Counted from the stretch's first letter, positions 25,022-32,722 are shown. The stretch: DNA of 50,364 bases from Methanobacteriota archaeon (GCA_014240055.1 JAAZXP010000004.1:1-50364); one strand, 5' to 3'. Numbers and translations: made by a program. The notes: generated from the sequence alone by a model not told the origin.

Positions 25022-25948
25022 TTATTCTAGTTGTATTTTAGAAGTGCCTTTGACTTCTACATCTTCATAAGTAATTGTAATTGTGATAAAACAATAGGAA
25101 TCGCAGATATCGAAATCATTTTCAAATATCGCAATATTTTCATTTATTTCCCATAAATCAGTTTTATCTCCTGATTCAATTATAGTACACTTTGCAGGAG
25201 AAACTAAGTTTGGATTTGAGAGTGCAGAAAATTCAGTATCTGTTAATGCGCCTATCATAAAAGACACATATCTAGGCTCATCATCATCGTTATAGTAACT
25301 AATAAATTTAACTTTGTAATATTTTCCATTCGCATTTATTACATATATTTTGTCTTCTATTTCAATACTGTGTGTAGTTATTTTGTAATCATACCAGTCT
25401 AGTCGTTCATCACTAGTTTCGGTAAAATCTTGATTTGGATAATTGGTTAATTCTTCAAATTCCATATCTTCTACAATAGTTCCTGTAATATTTTCAGACA
25501 GATAGATATCAGTTTTAGAGAATCGAATATCAAAATTCGTTTCATCGGTTTCAATAAGATTGTCTAAATTCACATGGGTGAATTCATCTTCAGAAGTGGC
25601 ATCTACAATTACAGTAAAGGTCATTCCATCAGAACTTAATTTAGGTGAAACTTTAGCCTTACCAATTTCTTTTGATGTAAAATTGCCCTTAGAACAATCC
25701 ATTTTCTCAGTTGCATTTTCAATACTAATTCTCAATTTTGACCATTCTAAACTCTCATCTGCTTTTGAAAAGGATAATCCAAAAAGAGAATTATTTCTTT
25801 CATTAGTAAGATTACTACTCGAGTCATTCGCAGTGAATACATTGGTAGTTCCTAAGTCCTCTTCGTATGCATTTATCATAAATGCCCAGATTCCGCCGAT
25901 TACCAATAATAAACTGACTATTCCAATTCCGATTTGTTTTAAATTCAT
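25022..25948 (-). CDS. Membrane-anchored extracytoplasmic protein with HmuY-like segment, last gene of the transferrin-like ABC operon
   Basis: 308 residues. An N-terminal anchor/signal helix (~5-25) precedes an Asn/Ser-rich linker and an external domain. Residues ~183-235 (WYDYKITTHSIEIED, YVINANGKYYKVKF, SYYNDDDE, YVSFMIGAL) resemble the HmuY haem-binding lipoprotein family, where a strand pattern ending in a YxK...YY motif is typical; the similarity is by eye and moderate. Four Cys (one near 85, three late) may form disulfides. Its ATG overlaps the permease stop by 4 nt, so it is translationally coupled to the importer. I infer an accessory role in capturing iron or haem at the cell surface. 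It could also be an unrelated structural partner of the binding protein. Confidence 0.6.
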   Translation of the reverse strand: MNLKQIGIGIVSLLLVIGGIWAFMINAYEEDLGTTNVFTANDSSSNLTNERNNSLFGLSFSKADESLEWSKLRISIENATEKMDCSKGNFTSKEIGKAKVSPKLSSDGMTFTVIVDATSEDEFTHVNLDNLIETDETNFDIRFSKTDIYLSENITGTIVEDMEFEELTNYPNQDFTETSDERLDWYDYKITTHSIEIEDKIYVINANGKYYKVKFISYYNDDDEPRYVSFMIGALTDTEFSALSNPNLVSPAKCTIIESGDKTDLWEINENIAIFENDFDICDSYCFITITITYEDVEVKGTSKIQLE

Positions 25949-26820
25949 TTATTTTTCTTTCCTCTGAAAAAGTTTCCGAACAAATTTGGAGATTTAAAAG
26001 TTGCATCTTCTACGAAATAAGATCTAGCCTTAATTGAGGCTAAATCAATAATAATGACAACTCCAAACAAAATAATCAATAAGGCTATTACTTTATCGTA
26101 TTGTAAAAATTTAAGATATGTTGAAATATAGTATCCAATTCCTCCCGCCCCTACAATTCCTATAACTGAACCATGTCTTACATTATATTCAAACATAAAA
26201 AATAGTTGTGAGATGAGATTATTTGCAGTTTCAGGTATTACTACTCTTTGAATAATTTCACTATTCTTGAGCCCCATCGCTTTTGCAGCGTCAAGAGGAT
26301 CATTGGATAATCCTTCTATTGCTTCATACTGTAGTTTTCCTAAGTATCCAACAGTATAGAATGTCATTGCTAAAACCCCTGAAACTGGCCCTAGCCCTAC
26401 TAATATAACAAAGAAAATTGCCCAAATAATACTTGGTAATGTCCTCATTGCTGCTAACAATACTCTAAATGGAATTGCTATTGAATCTCTATAAAGATTT
26501 CTAGAAGCTAGAGTAGCAAGAGGTAAGCTTAGAATAAATCCAAACCCAGTTGCAACAAATGCAATCTTGAGAGTTTCCATTATTCCAATGTATGCTGGCG
26601 AGCATAGAAAATCCCAGTTTCTATCACAAACAGGATATGCTTGAGCTTCTATTACTTTCCAGTTAGGTGGCCATAATGATTCATAGAAAAATGTTGAAAG
26701 ATTATCTAGACTATTTTCAAGACTAGCCCAGTCTCCATCTACAAGATTAACAAAAACTAGCCATGTAGTAAAAAGTATAAAAGTTATGAATATTGGGTAT
26801 TTTTTCCTTGCAATATTCAT
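25945..26820 (-). CDS. ABC transporter permease, PhnE type
   Basis: 291 residues with an N-terminal helix, a ~55-residue external loop containing two Cys (YPVCDRNWDFLC), then the binding-protein-dependent permease domain. PhnE-like hallmarks are RVLLAAMRTLPSIIWAIFF, GLGPVSGVLAMTFYTVGYLGKL, the coupling EAIEGLSNDPLDAAKAMGLKNS (EAA loop) and FEYNVRHGSVIGIVGAGGIGYYI. In sequence it belongs with phosphonate/phosphite permeases, but the partner binding protein is not phosphonate-like, so the substrate is more likely iron. It overlaps its neighbours by 4 nt on both sides. Confidence 0.9.
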   Translation of the reverse strand: MNIARKKYPIFITFILFTTWLVFVNLVDGDWASLENSLDNLSTFFYESLWPPNWKVIEAQAYPVCDRNWDFLCSPAYIGIMETLKIAFVATGFGFILSLPLATLASRNLYRDSIAIPFRVLLAAMRTLPSIIWAIFFVILVGLGPVSGVLAMTFYTVGYLGKLQYEAIEGLSNDPLDAAKAMGLKNSEIIQRVVIPETANNLISQLFFMFEYNVRHGSVIGIVGAGGIGYYISTYLKFLQYDKVIALLIILFGVVIIIDLASIKARSYFVEDATFKSPNLFGNFFRGKKNK

Positions 26821-27500
26821 ATTTGCACCTCATTTAAAACAGAATATCCTTTTTCTTTATTCTGTTCTAATTTCAAGCAACGTTTTGCAAGCTTTGCTCT
26901 TTCAATATTATGTTCTACTATTATTAAAGTAGTATTTTCTCTTTCAACATAATCGAGCATAGTTTTCCAAACACTATCTACAGTTTTGTTATCTAGTTCA
27001 CTAAGGAATTCATCAGCTAAAATTAGTTTAGGTTCTTGAGCCATTGTTCTTGCTATGGCTACCCTTCTTTGCTGTCCTCCTGATAATCGTTTTATTGGTT
27101 CATCAATTTTATCAGATAGATTCATTAGGTCTATTGATTTTTCTACTTTAGTGAGAACACTATCGTCGTGAAAACCAGATATAGATCTTAGAATAGATTC
27201 ATTACATATGGCACCTTCTAGGACATTAAAGAAAACAGTTTCATGTTTTACTAAACCTAACTTTTGAGGAATATATCCAATTCTTCCTCTGTTTTGTTCA
27301 TTATCAAAAACTTTCAAACTTCCGCTTATTGGCTTTACTAAATTAGCAATATTTTTTAGAAGAGTAGTCTTACCTATTCCCGATTCTCCTATAATAGATA
27401 TGATTTCACCTTGTTTAACTTGAAGATTTTTTATTTTAGCTAAAATATTATCTGGTGAATACCCTATCTTCAAATTCGCCATTTCAATTACAGTATTCAT
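26817..27500 (-). CDS. ABC transporter ATP-binding protein, PhnC type
   Basis: 227-residue ATPase with complete motifs: Walker A GESGIGKTT (38-46), Q-loop Gln79 (GYIPQKLGLV), signature LSGGQQRR (139-146), Walker B LILADE (159-164), D-loop SELD and switch His in IIVEHNIE. Energises the adjacent PhnE-type permease. Slightly shorter than typical PhnC (~250-260 residues). It lies 41 nt after the binding-protein stop; the gap contains an AT-rich stretch but no obvious promoter. Confidence 0.92.
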   Translation of the reverse strand: MNTVIEMANLKIGYSPDNILAKIKNLQVKQGEIISIIGESGIGKTTLLKNIANLVKPISGSLKVFDNEQNRGRIGYIPQKLGLVKHETVFFNVLEGAICNESILRSISGFHDDSVLTKVEKSIDLMNLSDKIDEPIKRLSGGQQRRVAIARTMAQEPKLILADEFLSELDNKTVDSVWKTMLDYVERENTTLIIVEHNIERAKLAKRCLKLEQNKEKGYSVLNEVQI

Positions 27501-27541
27501 ATAATTTTCACTTCGATATTTTATACTAGAAGTTCCTACCT

Positions 27542-28591
27542 TTAAGATTCAGGTTCAATAATTTCAAATTTAGTATTGAAATAGTTTGTAATTCCTGGAA
27601 TATCTTTAATTAAATCTCCATAAGAACCAAGATGGGTTGTAGAATCGGTTGCCGTTATACCTGTTGTTCCAAGTATGTTTTCTAATATTACGCTACCTTC
27701 TGTGGAATCATTCATACTAAGGAGTGCATCCTGAACTTTCTTTTGAATTTCAGTGTCGATATAGTTTGGATTATACATTACTGGATGGGAAGGTGCAGAT
27801 CCGTAGGAAGGTAATAAAATGTAATTCTCTTCTGCAAGGCACCACTCCTCATTATCTGCTGAGTTTTCATTTCCACAATAGCCAGCAACAGTCGAATCTT
27901 TAGCAAACGCTACATCGCCTATACCCTCTGATAGACACTTTACTGCACCTGAATAGCCGTAGTAAGGAGTTCCTGATTCAGGAATACTTGAATTATCGTT
28001 GAAAAAATTATAAACTGTGCTTCTCAAAGATTCTATATCAGTTTCATCGCCAACAATATCTGCATAGCCCTTTCCTATCAAAAACCCCATAGGCAATAAC
28101 ATTCCTGCCGACTTTAACCACCCTGTATGACAAGATGTTTTACCTTCTAACAGTGCAAATGGATCGGTAGAATCATCATCATCCAAATACGCTTCTGCCA
28201 TTTCAGAATCTTTCAATACGACTGCATGTGCATTATAGAAAGTACGGCCATCGCTTTTCTGATCGGCTGCAATTGCTTCAAGTCCATATTGTTTCCAACC
28301 AACCCATGCAGCAGCCCCGTCCATGAATGCAATATGTGCATTTCCAAACCTTAGTGCTTCAATTATTGCGCCTTCTGAGGTTATTGGATAAAGTTCCACA
28401 TCCATATCAAGTTCTTTAGCTAGATAATCGGCCATTACTTGCGGATTATCATCAGGATTATCATAATCTTCTTTTACTTCATATGCGATTATGAATTTTT
28501 CTTTTTGAGTCGTTTCATCTTCACTCAAACAACCTGTAAAGGTCGTCATTACGAACAACATAGCAAGACCCAATGACACACTTTTTTTCAT
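27542..28591 (-). CDS. Transferrin-like substrate-binding lipoprotein of an ABC importer
   Basis: 349 residues with a lipoprotein-type signal (TTFTGC21). It has the size of one transferrin lobe, and the lobe's iron-site motifs occur in order: D91 (FMDGAAAW), Y119 (TFYNAHAVVLKDS), T156 in KTSCHTGWLKSAG, Y213 in PYYGYSGAVKCL then GDVAFAKDSTV, and H269 in APSHPVMY. In lactoferrin, as I recall it, the matching residues are D60, Y92, T117, Y192 and H253, inside nearly the same words (HYYAVAVVKK, KSCHTGLRRTAG, SYSGAFKCL, GDVAFIRESTV, PSHAVV). The anion-site Arg121 is Lys160 here. C154 and C219 match a conserved lobe disulfide. Transferrins and PhnD-type proteins share the type II periplasmic-binding fold. 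I infer Fe(III) with (bi)carbonate as ligand. The operon start faces three DtxR-type boxes. Confidence 0.85.
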   Translation of the reverse strand: MKKSVSLGLAMLFVMTTFTGCLSEDETTQKEKFIIAYEVKEDYDNPDDNPQVMADYLAKELDMDVELYPITSEGAIIEALRFGNAHIAFMDGAAAWVGWKQYGLEAIAADQKSDGRTFYNAHAVVLKDSEMAEAYLDDDDSTDPFALLEGKTSCHTGWLKSAGMLLPMGFLIGKGYADIVGDETDIESLRSTVYNFFNDNSSIPESGTPYYGYSGAVKCLSEGIGDVAFAKDSTVAGYCGNENSADNEEWCLAEENYILLPSYGSAPSHPVMYNPNYIDTEIQKKVQDALLSMNDSTEGSVILENILGTTGITATDSTTHLGSYGDLIKDIPGITNYFNTKFEIIEPES

Positions 28592-28610
28592 TATTTTTCA
28601 CCGTTTGTAG

Positions 28611-28626
28611 TTTAGGCTGCCCTAAA
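28611..28626. promoter_or_regulatory. DtxR-type operator 1
   Basis: TTTAGGCTGCCCTAAA, an inverted repeat TTTAGG-N4-CCTAAA. It lies 20-35 bp upstream of the transferrin-like gene's ATG, overlapping its probable transcription start. Matches the DtxR/IdeR-type half site TTAGG...CCTAA. Confidence 0.8.
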
Positions 28627-28641
28627 TTAGGTGAGCCTAAA
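28626..28641. promoter_or_regulatory. DtxR-type operator 2
   Basis: ATTAGGTGAGCCTAAA, the second copy of the TTAGG-N4-CCTAA inverted repeat. Its centre is 15 bp from operator 1 and the two share one base, so two regulator dimers could bind side by side. Confidence 0.8.
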
Positions 28642-28648
28642 AAATGCC

Positions 28649-28660
28649 ACTATATATAGT
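28649..28660. promoter_or_regulatory. TATA-containing palindrome between operators
   Basis: ACTATATATAGT is self-complementary and can serve as a TATA box. It is placed to drive the minus-strand importer operon with a start site near operators 1-2. The regulator on the plus strand more likely uses TTTATAAT near 28678-28685. Confidence 0.5.
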
Positions 28661-28675
28661 TTAGGTTTCCCTAAA
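28660..28675. promoter_or_regulatory. DtxR-type operator 3
   Basis: TTTAGGTTTCCCTAAA, the third copy of TTTAGG-N4-CCTAAA. Its centre is 34 bp from operator 2, just upstream of the AT-rich element preceding the regulator gene. It is placed to control the regulator (autoregulation) and block the shared TATA region. Confidence 0.8.
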
Positions 28676-28706
28676 TTTTTTATAATGGCTCAGTTATTAT
28701 GATGTC

Positions 28707-29366
28707 ATGTCTAGTATGGATGCCTTATCTGAAAGTGCAGAAATGATGATAAAAAATATAAATGAATTAGCTTCTAATGGTAAAAGAGTTAGAACTTCGG
28801 ATTTATCATCAAAAACTGAGTTGAAACCAGCTAGTGTTACTGAAATGATTCAACGGCTTGGGGAAATTGGATTAGTGGATTACGAGCCATACCATGGTGT
28901 ATATCTTACAAAGCAAGGTCAACACGTAGCTGATGTAATAGATCATAGATTTAGTATTTTACAACGATTTTTGACTGAAATATTAGGGGTTGAAAAAGAA
29001 GAAGCAGCAGATGTTGCTTGTAGAATGGAACATATTTTGACAAGAGATGTGGAAAATCGTTTAAGTGATTTCTTAGGAGTAGAAAAGGGGAGTGAATCAG
29101 ACCTTTTCTGTCATAAGGTTAATGTAGACTCAGAAAGAAATCCAGAATTTATTCCCTTATCTAATTTTGATGAAGGCAAAACTGGTAAAGTTCGTATTGT
29201 ACTTGAAAAGAGTGAGTTAACTGATACTTTAGAAAAAGCAGGATTATCTCCGGGCCGTACAATCATGGTAAAGAAATCAAATAAAAATTCGTACGATATT
29301 GAGACAGAGAATGGTACATTGTCATTAGATAGTGATTTAGCATCGAAAATTATAGTTCAAAATTAG
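28707..29366 (+). CDS. DtxR/IdeR-family iron-dependent transcriptional repressor
   Basis: 219 residues in three parts: winged HTH (~8-70, LKPASVTEMIQRLGEIGLVDY), dimerisation and metal domain (~71-140), and a C-terminal SH3/FeoA-like domain (~148-218). The metal site is of the iron type: C105, E108 and H109 in ADVACRMEHIL match Cys102, Glu105 and His106 of DtxR, with M13 and H80 at the expected other positions. MntR proteins have Glu in place of this Cys, so Fe(II) is the more likely co-repressor. It is divergent from the importer operon, with three matching operators in between, so it probably represses both under iron sufficiency. The DsrE-like gene follows after 1 nt. Confidence 0.92.
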   Translation: MSSMDALSESAEMMIKNINELASNGKRVRTSDLSSKTELKPASVTEMIQRLGEIGLVDYEPYHGVYLTKQGQHVADVIDHRFSILQRFLTEILGVEKEEAADVACRMEHILTRDVENRLSDFLGVEKGSESDLFCHKVNVDSERNPEFIPLSNFDEGKTGKVRIVLEKSELTDTLEKAGLSPGRTIMVKKSNKNSYDIETENGTLSLDSDLASKIIVQN

Positions 29367-29367
29367 T

Positions 29368-29724
29368 ATGTCATCGAAAGGAATTCTTTACGTCATATTA
29401 AGTGGCCCTGATCAAGTTAAAAGGGCCTTAGAAGGCCTTAGAATGGCTGAATATCAAGCAGGGGATGGAAACCATGGACTTGCTATAATGCTTCAAGGTG
29501 AAGGTGTAAAATGGTTACAGGAGGGTAACGAGGATTATCGAAAAGAAATTCAAGCCTCCATAGGTGTAATTCATGAATTAGGGGCTGCAGTTTTTGTTTG
29601 TGGAGCTTCGCTAAATGAATATGGTTTAACGGCGACTATGGGTGATTATAAATTTTTGAATTCTTCTGCTCCAAAGAGAATAAGCCAGATAATTGCCAAA
29701 GGATGGCAGTTGGCCATATTTTAG
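29368..29724 (+). CDS. DsrE-family (DsrE/DsrF-like) protein
   Basis: 118 residues with the DsrE-like pattern: YVILSGPDQVKRALEGLRMA at the start, LAIMLQGEGVKWL in the middle, and AAVFVCGASLNEYGLT near the end. The single Cys in VCGAS sits where sulfur-relay members carry their persulfide Cys. Possible roles are sulfur transfer or an accessory redox function; the reaction is not assigned. It starts 1 nt after the DtxR-type regulator stop, so it should share the iron-responsive promoter. Cytoplasmic, no signal peptide. Confidence 0.75.
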   Translation: MSSKGILYVILSGPDQVKRALEGLRMAEYQAGDGNHGLAIMLQGEGVKWLQEGNEDYRKEIQASIGVIHELGAAVFVCGASLNEYGLTATMGDYKFLNSSAPKRISQIIAKGWQLAIF

Positions 29725-29808
29725 TAATAAAATATATATTGAGCCTTCTTCTTCAGTAAAATATAACAGTCAGAAACACATTTCAGTCTGTTTGGCAGGA
29801 AATAAAAA

Positions 29809-30123
29809 ATGAGTACAATAAAGGTAACAGATGCAGATTTTCAAGATACAATTGATAGTAATGATCTTGTGTTAATTGATTTTTGGGCGCCATGGTGTGG
29901 ACCATGCAAAGCTATAGCTCCAGTATTAGAGGAAATATCTGATGAAAATTCGAATATTGTAATAGCAAAAATGAATACTGATGAAAATCCTACAATTTCT
30001 TCTCAACACGGTATAATGTCTATTCCAACAATGATGATATTCAAAAACGGGCAATTAGTTGATAGATTAGTTGGTGCTTTACCTAAGCCAGCGATTTTAG
30101 AAAAAATAGAAGCTCATCTTTAA
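29809..30123 (+). CDS. trxA: Thioredoxin
   Basis: Canonical 104-residue cytoplasmic thioredoxin: IDFWAPWC30-GPC33 active site, DENPTISSQHGIMSIPTMM with the cis-proline, and the FKNGQLVDRLVGALPK tail. Reduces disulfides of cytosolic enzymes; recharged by a thioredoxin reductase not in this window. It has its own upstream region of 84 bp, with AATATAAC near 29758 and an AGGAAAT stretch before the ATG. Confidence 0.96.
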   Translation: MSTIKVTDADFQDTIDSNDLVLIDFWAPWCGPCKAIAPVLEEISDENSNIVIAKMNTDENPTISSQHGIMSIPTMMIFKNGQLVDRLVGALPKPAILEKIEAHL

Positions 30124-30133
30124 AATTAAAAAC

Positions 30134-30712
30134 TTAGTTATTGATAATTCTAACTTCGGCATCTTTCAATTCTTTTAGTATCTCTACACTATCAGTTTTT
30201 GAGACTTGGCATTTTAATGAATATACTTCATACATTTTGTGAAAACTACTTGCTATAATTGTCATGCCTTTATTTGTTTCTCTAAAGGTTACATTAAGTA
30301 ATTTTTTCATTGGTATTCCTCCAGTTCTAGGCTCACCTTCCATCATTAATCCCAGATCACCAGCTTCAAAACCTCCACCATCGATAACCAGATGGTCACC
30401 ATAAATCATAATCCAACGTCCATTTCGTTCAATATCTTTCCAAGCTGAAGATGCAGGCAGTGGAGGACCATTTTCGGAGATTCCTTCACTTGCTTCATTA
30501 GTCCAATTATCATCATTCCAAAGATTTACTTCATCCTTTCTTTTATTCTCATCTAAAAGCAATGTTACTGGAACCCAATCTTCTCCATCCCAAAATTTTG
30601 CTTCGTTAGTTAGTTCTCCACTTTTAACATCCGAAATGAGTTTTTCAATTGGAATTGGTCCATAGATTTCCTCGTTTACTTTTACAGGAAATTCTTCGCT
30701 TTCTTTATTCAT
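30134..30712 (-). CDS. GYF_2-like domain protein, unknown function
   Basis: 192 residues. The N-terminal ~55 residues (VKVNEEIYGPIPIEKLISDVKS, then FWDGEDWVPVTLL) match the GYF_2/DUF4339 pattern, in which a GP motif and terminal Trp residues form a small domain often found in cytoplasmic parts of membrane proteins. The rest (NGRWIMIYGDHLVIDGGG, PMKKLLNVTF) looks like a beta-rich PH-like domain that I cannot name. No signal or membrane segment. It starts directly after the transglutaminase-like gene's stop and ends the long minus-strand gene run. Confidence 0.6.
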   Translation of the reverse strand: MNKESEEFPVKVNEEIYGPIPIEKLISDVKSGELTNEAKFWDGEDWVPVTLLLDENKRKDEVNLWNDDNWTNEASEGISENGPPLPASSAWKDIERNGRWIMIYGDHLVIDGGGFEAGDLGLMMEGEPRTGGIPMKKLLNVTFRETNKGMTIIASSFHKMYEVYSLKCQVSKTDSVEILKELKDAEVRIINN

Positions 30713-32083
30713 TTATACCTCATATACATAGGCCTCATTTGAATCCAAATCGGGAATTTCTCCAAGTTTCCATCCAGGTGCAGTTGTTTCAGCATAATAA
30801 TAACTAACTTCATTATTTTGTTTTTCATTTAAGATGTAATTTACACCACTTGCACCTTCAATACTAACACCTACTGCAGCATGGCCATAACCGTCCCACG
30901 CTTCCGGAATTAAAATCATTGCAGTTTCATATCCTAATGATTCTAGCAATGAAATTAGAAGTGCTGAGGTATCCTCACAATCACCTGTTTGATCAATTAA
31001 TGTTTCTATAGGATATCTAGGATATTCACCAACTCCAGAAGTTACATTATCTTCAGAATATTTTAATGACTGAGTGAAACTCATAACAAAATTGACTTCG
31101 GTTAAATTATCAAATCCTTTTTCCTTGGACATTTCCCTTAATTCTATTCCTATTTCAATAATAGCTAATTCGTCTATTGTTACAAAAGAGAGATAGTCTT
31201 CATATTCGCTAATTAGGTGTGGTTGAGATTTATAAAATGAATATGTAGTTGGATCAAAATTATAACGGATTTGGTAATCAATATTGTTAAATTTCCAATC
31301 ATATGTTTTTAGATATCCAAAATTATATGTTTCAATTCCAATAAAAATACGGGCATCATTATTTTCATTCAAATTGTCAAGTGTTCCGTCTAGAGTCCCA
31401 TTATTGCCATTTTCCCATGAGTTAGTGCTTAGATTATAATTAATTATTTTTCGGTAACTATCATTTGAATCACTGATGTCAAATTCTTCTGCGCTTCGGA
31501 ATTTATAATTAACTGCAATAAGAGAAAAGGTGTGTAATTCTATATTATCAGGAATATTCATTTCAAATTTGCTGTTTAGATAAAACTTTTCTTGCCATGG
31601 AACTTTCCATGGTTTATTATCATTATCAAAGCGATGTATACTTTCATTATTCTGATATAGATAAAAAATAACTGGTGTGTCGGCTCTATTATTTTGTTTG
31701 TCTATTAATTCAATCCATTCTAAATTAAAATTTAAGGCCAAATCATTGAGTGGATTAATATCTTCTGTATCATTGTATCCATCATTATCGTCATCTGGGT
31801 CTGCATTATTTCCAATTCCATCTAAATCATTGTCTTCTTGTTCAGCGGCATTATTTGGAAAAAAATCCACAGTATCATTGTAACCGTCATTATCATCATC
31901 TGGGTCTGCATTATCTCCAATTCCATCCTTATCATAATCATCCCATTCAGTACCGTCATTGGGGAATGCATCGTTTTTGTTAGAGACGCCGTCTAAATCC
32001 TTATCATTTATATATTGATTAATTCCAGATCCAATAAGAATTCCGACAATAATTAAAGTAAATATTTTAGCTTTAGATTCCAT
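30713..32083 (-). CDS. Membrane-anchored surface protein with Asp-rich repeats and transglutaminase-like domain
   Basis: 456 residues. An N-terminal helix (~6-23) anchors the protein outside. Residues ~27-110 hold thrombospondin-3-like calcium repeats (DKDLDGVSNKNDAFP, DPDDDNDGYNDTVDFFP, repeated). A middle domain of ~170 residues is unassigned. Residues ~335-445 form a transglutaminase/cysteine-protease-like fold with C369 in GDCEDTSALL, H401 in GYGHAAVGV and an acidic residue near E432 (YYYAETTAPGW). That triad order (Cys, His, Asp/Glu) is standard for the superfamily. Activity could be proteolytic or crosslinking; substrate unknown. Its stop directly abuts the next gene's start. Confidence 0.8.
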   Translation of the reverse strand: MESKAKIFTLIIVGILIGSGINQYINDKDLDGVSNKNDAFPNDGTEWDDYDKDGIGDNADPDDDNDGYNDTVDFFPNNAAEQEDNDLDGIGNNADPDDDNDGYNDTEDINPLNDLALNFNLEWIELIDKQNNRADTPVIFYLYQNNESIHRFDNDNKPWKVPWQEKFYLNSKFEMNIPDNIELHTFSLIAVNYKFRSAEEFDISDSNDSYRKIINYNLSTNSWENGNNGTLDGTLDNLNENNDARIFIGIETYNFGYLKTYDWKFNNIDYQIRYNFDPTTYSFYKSQPHLISEYEDYLSFVTIDELAIIEIGIELREMSKEKGFDNLTEVNFVMSFTQSLKYSEDNVTSGVGEYPRYPIETLIDQTGDCEDTSALLISLLESLGYETAMILIPEAWDGYGHAAVGVSIEGASGVNYILNEKQNNEVSYYYAETTAPGWKLGEIPDLDSNEAYVYEV

Positions 32084-32722
32084 TCAAATTCCCAATAATT
32101 CGGATAATTCATGCATGGTCTTAAAAGGTATTGCACCAGCCTTTTCTAATTGTTCGGCAGAGCATAATTTAACCAGACCATACACTTTGATATTGGCATT
32201 AGTTGCAGCCGTTACTCCCGGTATACTATCTTCAATCACTACACAATCTTTAGGCTTGAATCCCATTTTCTTTGCAGCATACAAAAATAAATCTGGTGCC
32301 GGTTTTGGTTTTTTTACTTCTGATGCAGTAAAAACATTTTCATTGAAGTAGCCATTTAATCCCGTTAACGTCAATGAACCTTTAACATGTCTTGGTTCTC
32401 CATTAGAAGCTACACAGATAGGAATACTGATACTATCCAGTAATTCTTTTATTCCTTCCATAGGCTGTAAATCAGTTTCATAGGCTCTACTCACTTTCTT
32501 TACTAATCTAGGTAACCAGTCAGTCGGAATATCTTTTCCTGACATTTCTTTCATCCCATAAATTACAGCATCAAGAGTTTTCCCACCAAATTTCTGTTGA
32601 GCTTCACTAAGAGTCATGGTTATTCCTAATTCTCCAGCCATCTTGGCAACGACACGATTTGTAATATTCTCACTATCAACTAAAGTTCCATCACAATCAA
32701 AGAGTATGCATTTTGTATTCAT
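32084..32722 (-). CDS. HAD-superfamily phosphatase/phosphomutase (subfamily IA, beta-phosphoglucomutase-like)
   Basis: 212 residues. Motif I is FDCDGTLVDSE (nucleophile Asp and acid/base Asp), motif II Ser in CVASNGEP, motif III Lys in KPKPAPDLFL, and motif IV in VVIEDSIPGV. The DGTLVDSE and EDSxxGV wording fits the beta-PGM/phosphoglycolate phosphatase group, with a four-helix cap after residue ~16. The substrate cannot be deduced: a sugar phosphate or phosphoglycolate is possible. It sits in a tightly packed run, abutting TruD upstream. Confidence 0.9.
   Translation of the reverse strand: MNTKCILFDCDGTLVDSENITNRVVAKMAGELGITMTLSEAQQKFGGKTLDAVIYGMKEMSGKDIPTDWLPRLVKKVSRAYETDLQPMEGIKELLDSISIPICVASNGEPRHVKGSLTLTGLNGYFNENVFTASEVKKPKPAPDLFLYAAKKMGFKPKDCVVIEDSIPGVTAATNANIKVYGLVKLCSAEQLEKAGAIPFKTMHELSELLGI

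Noticed and set aside
25945..28591. Reading the PhnC/PhnE-type importer as a phosphonate transporter
   Set aside because: The binding protein carries transferrin-type iron motifs, the control region has DtxR-type boxes, and no phosphonate catabolism gene is nearby. The Phn family label describes ancestry of the permease and ATPase, not the substrate.
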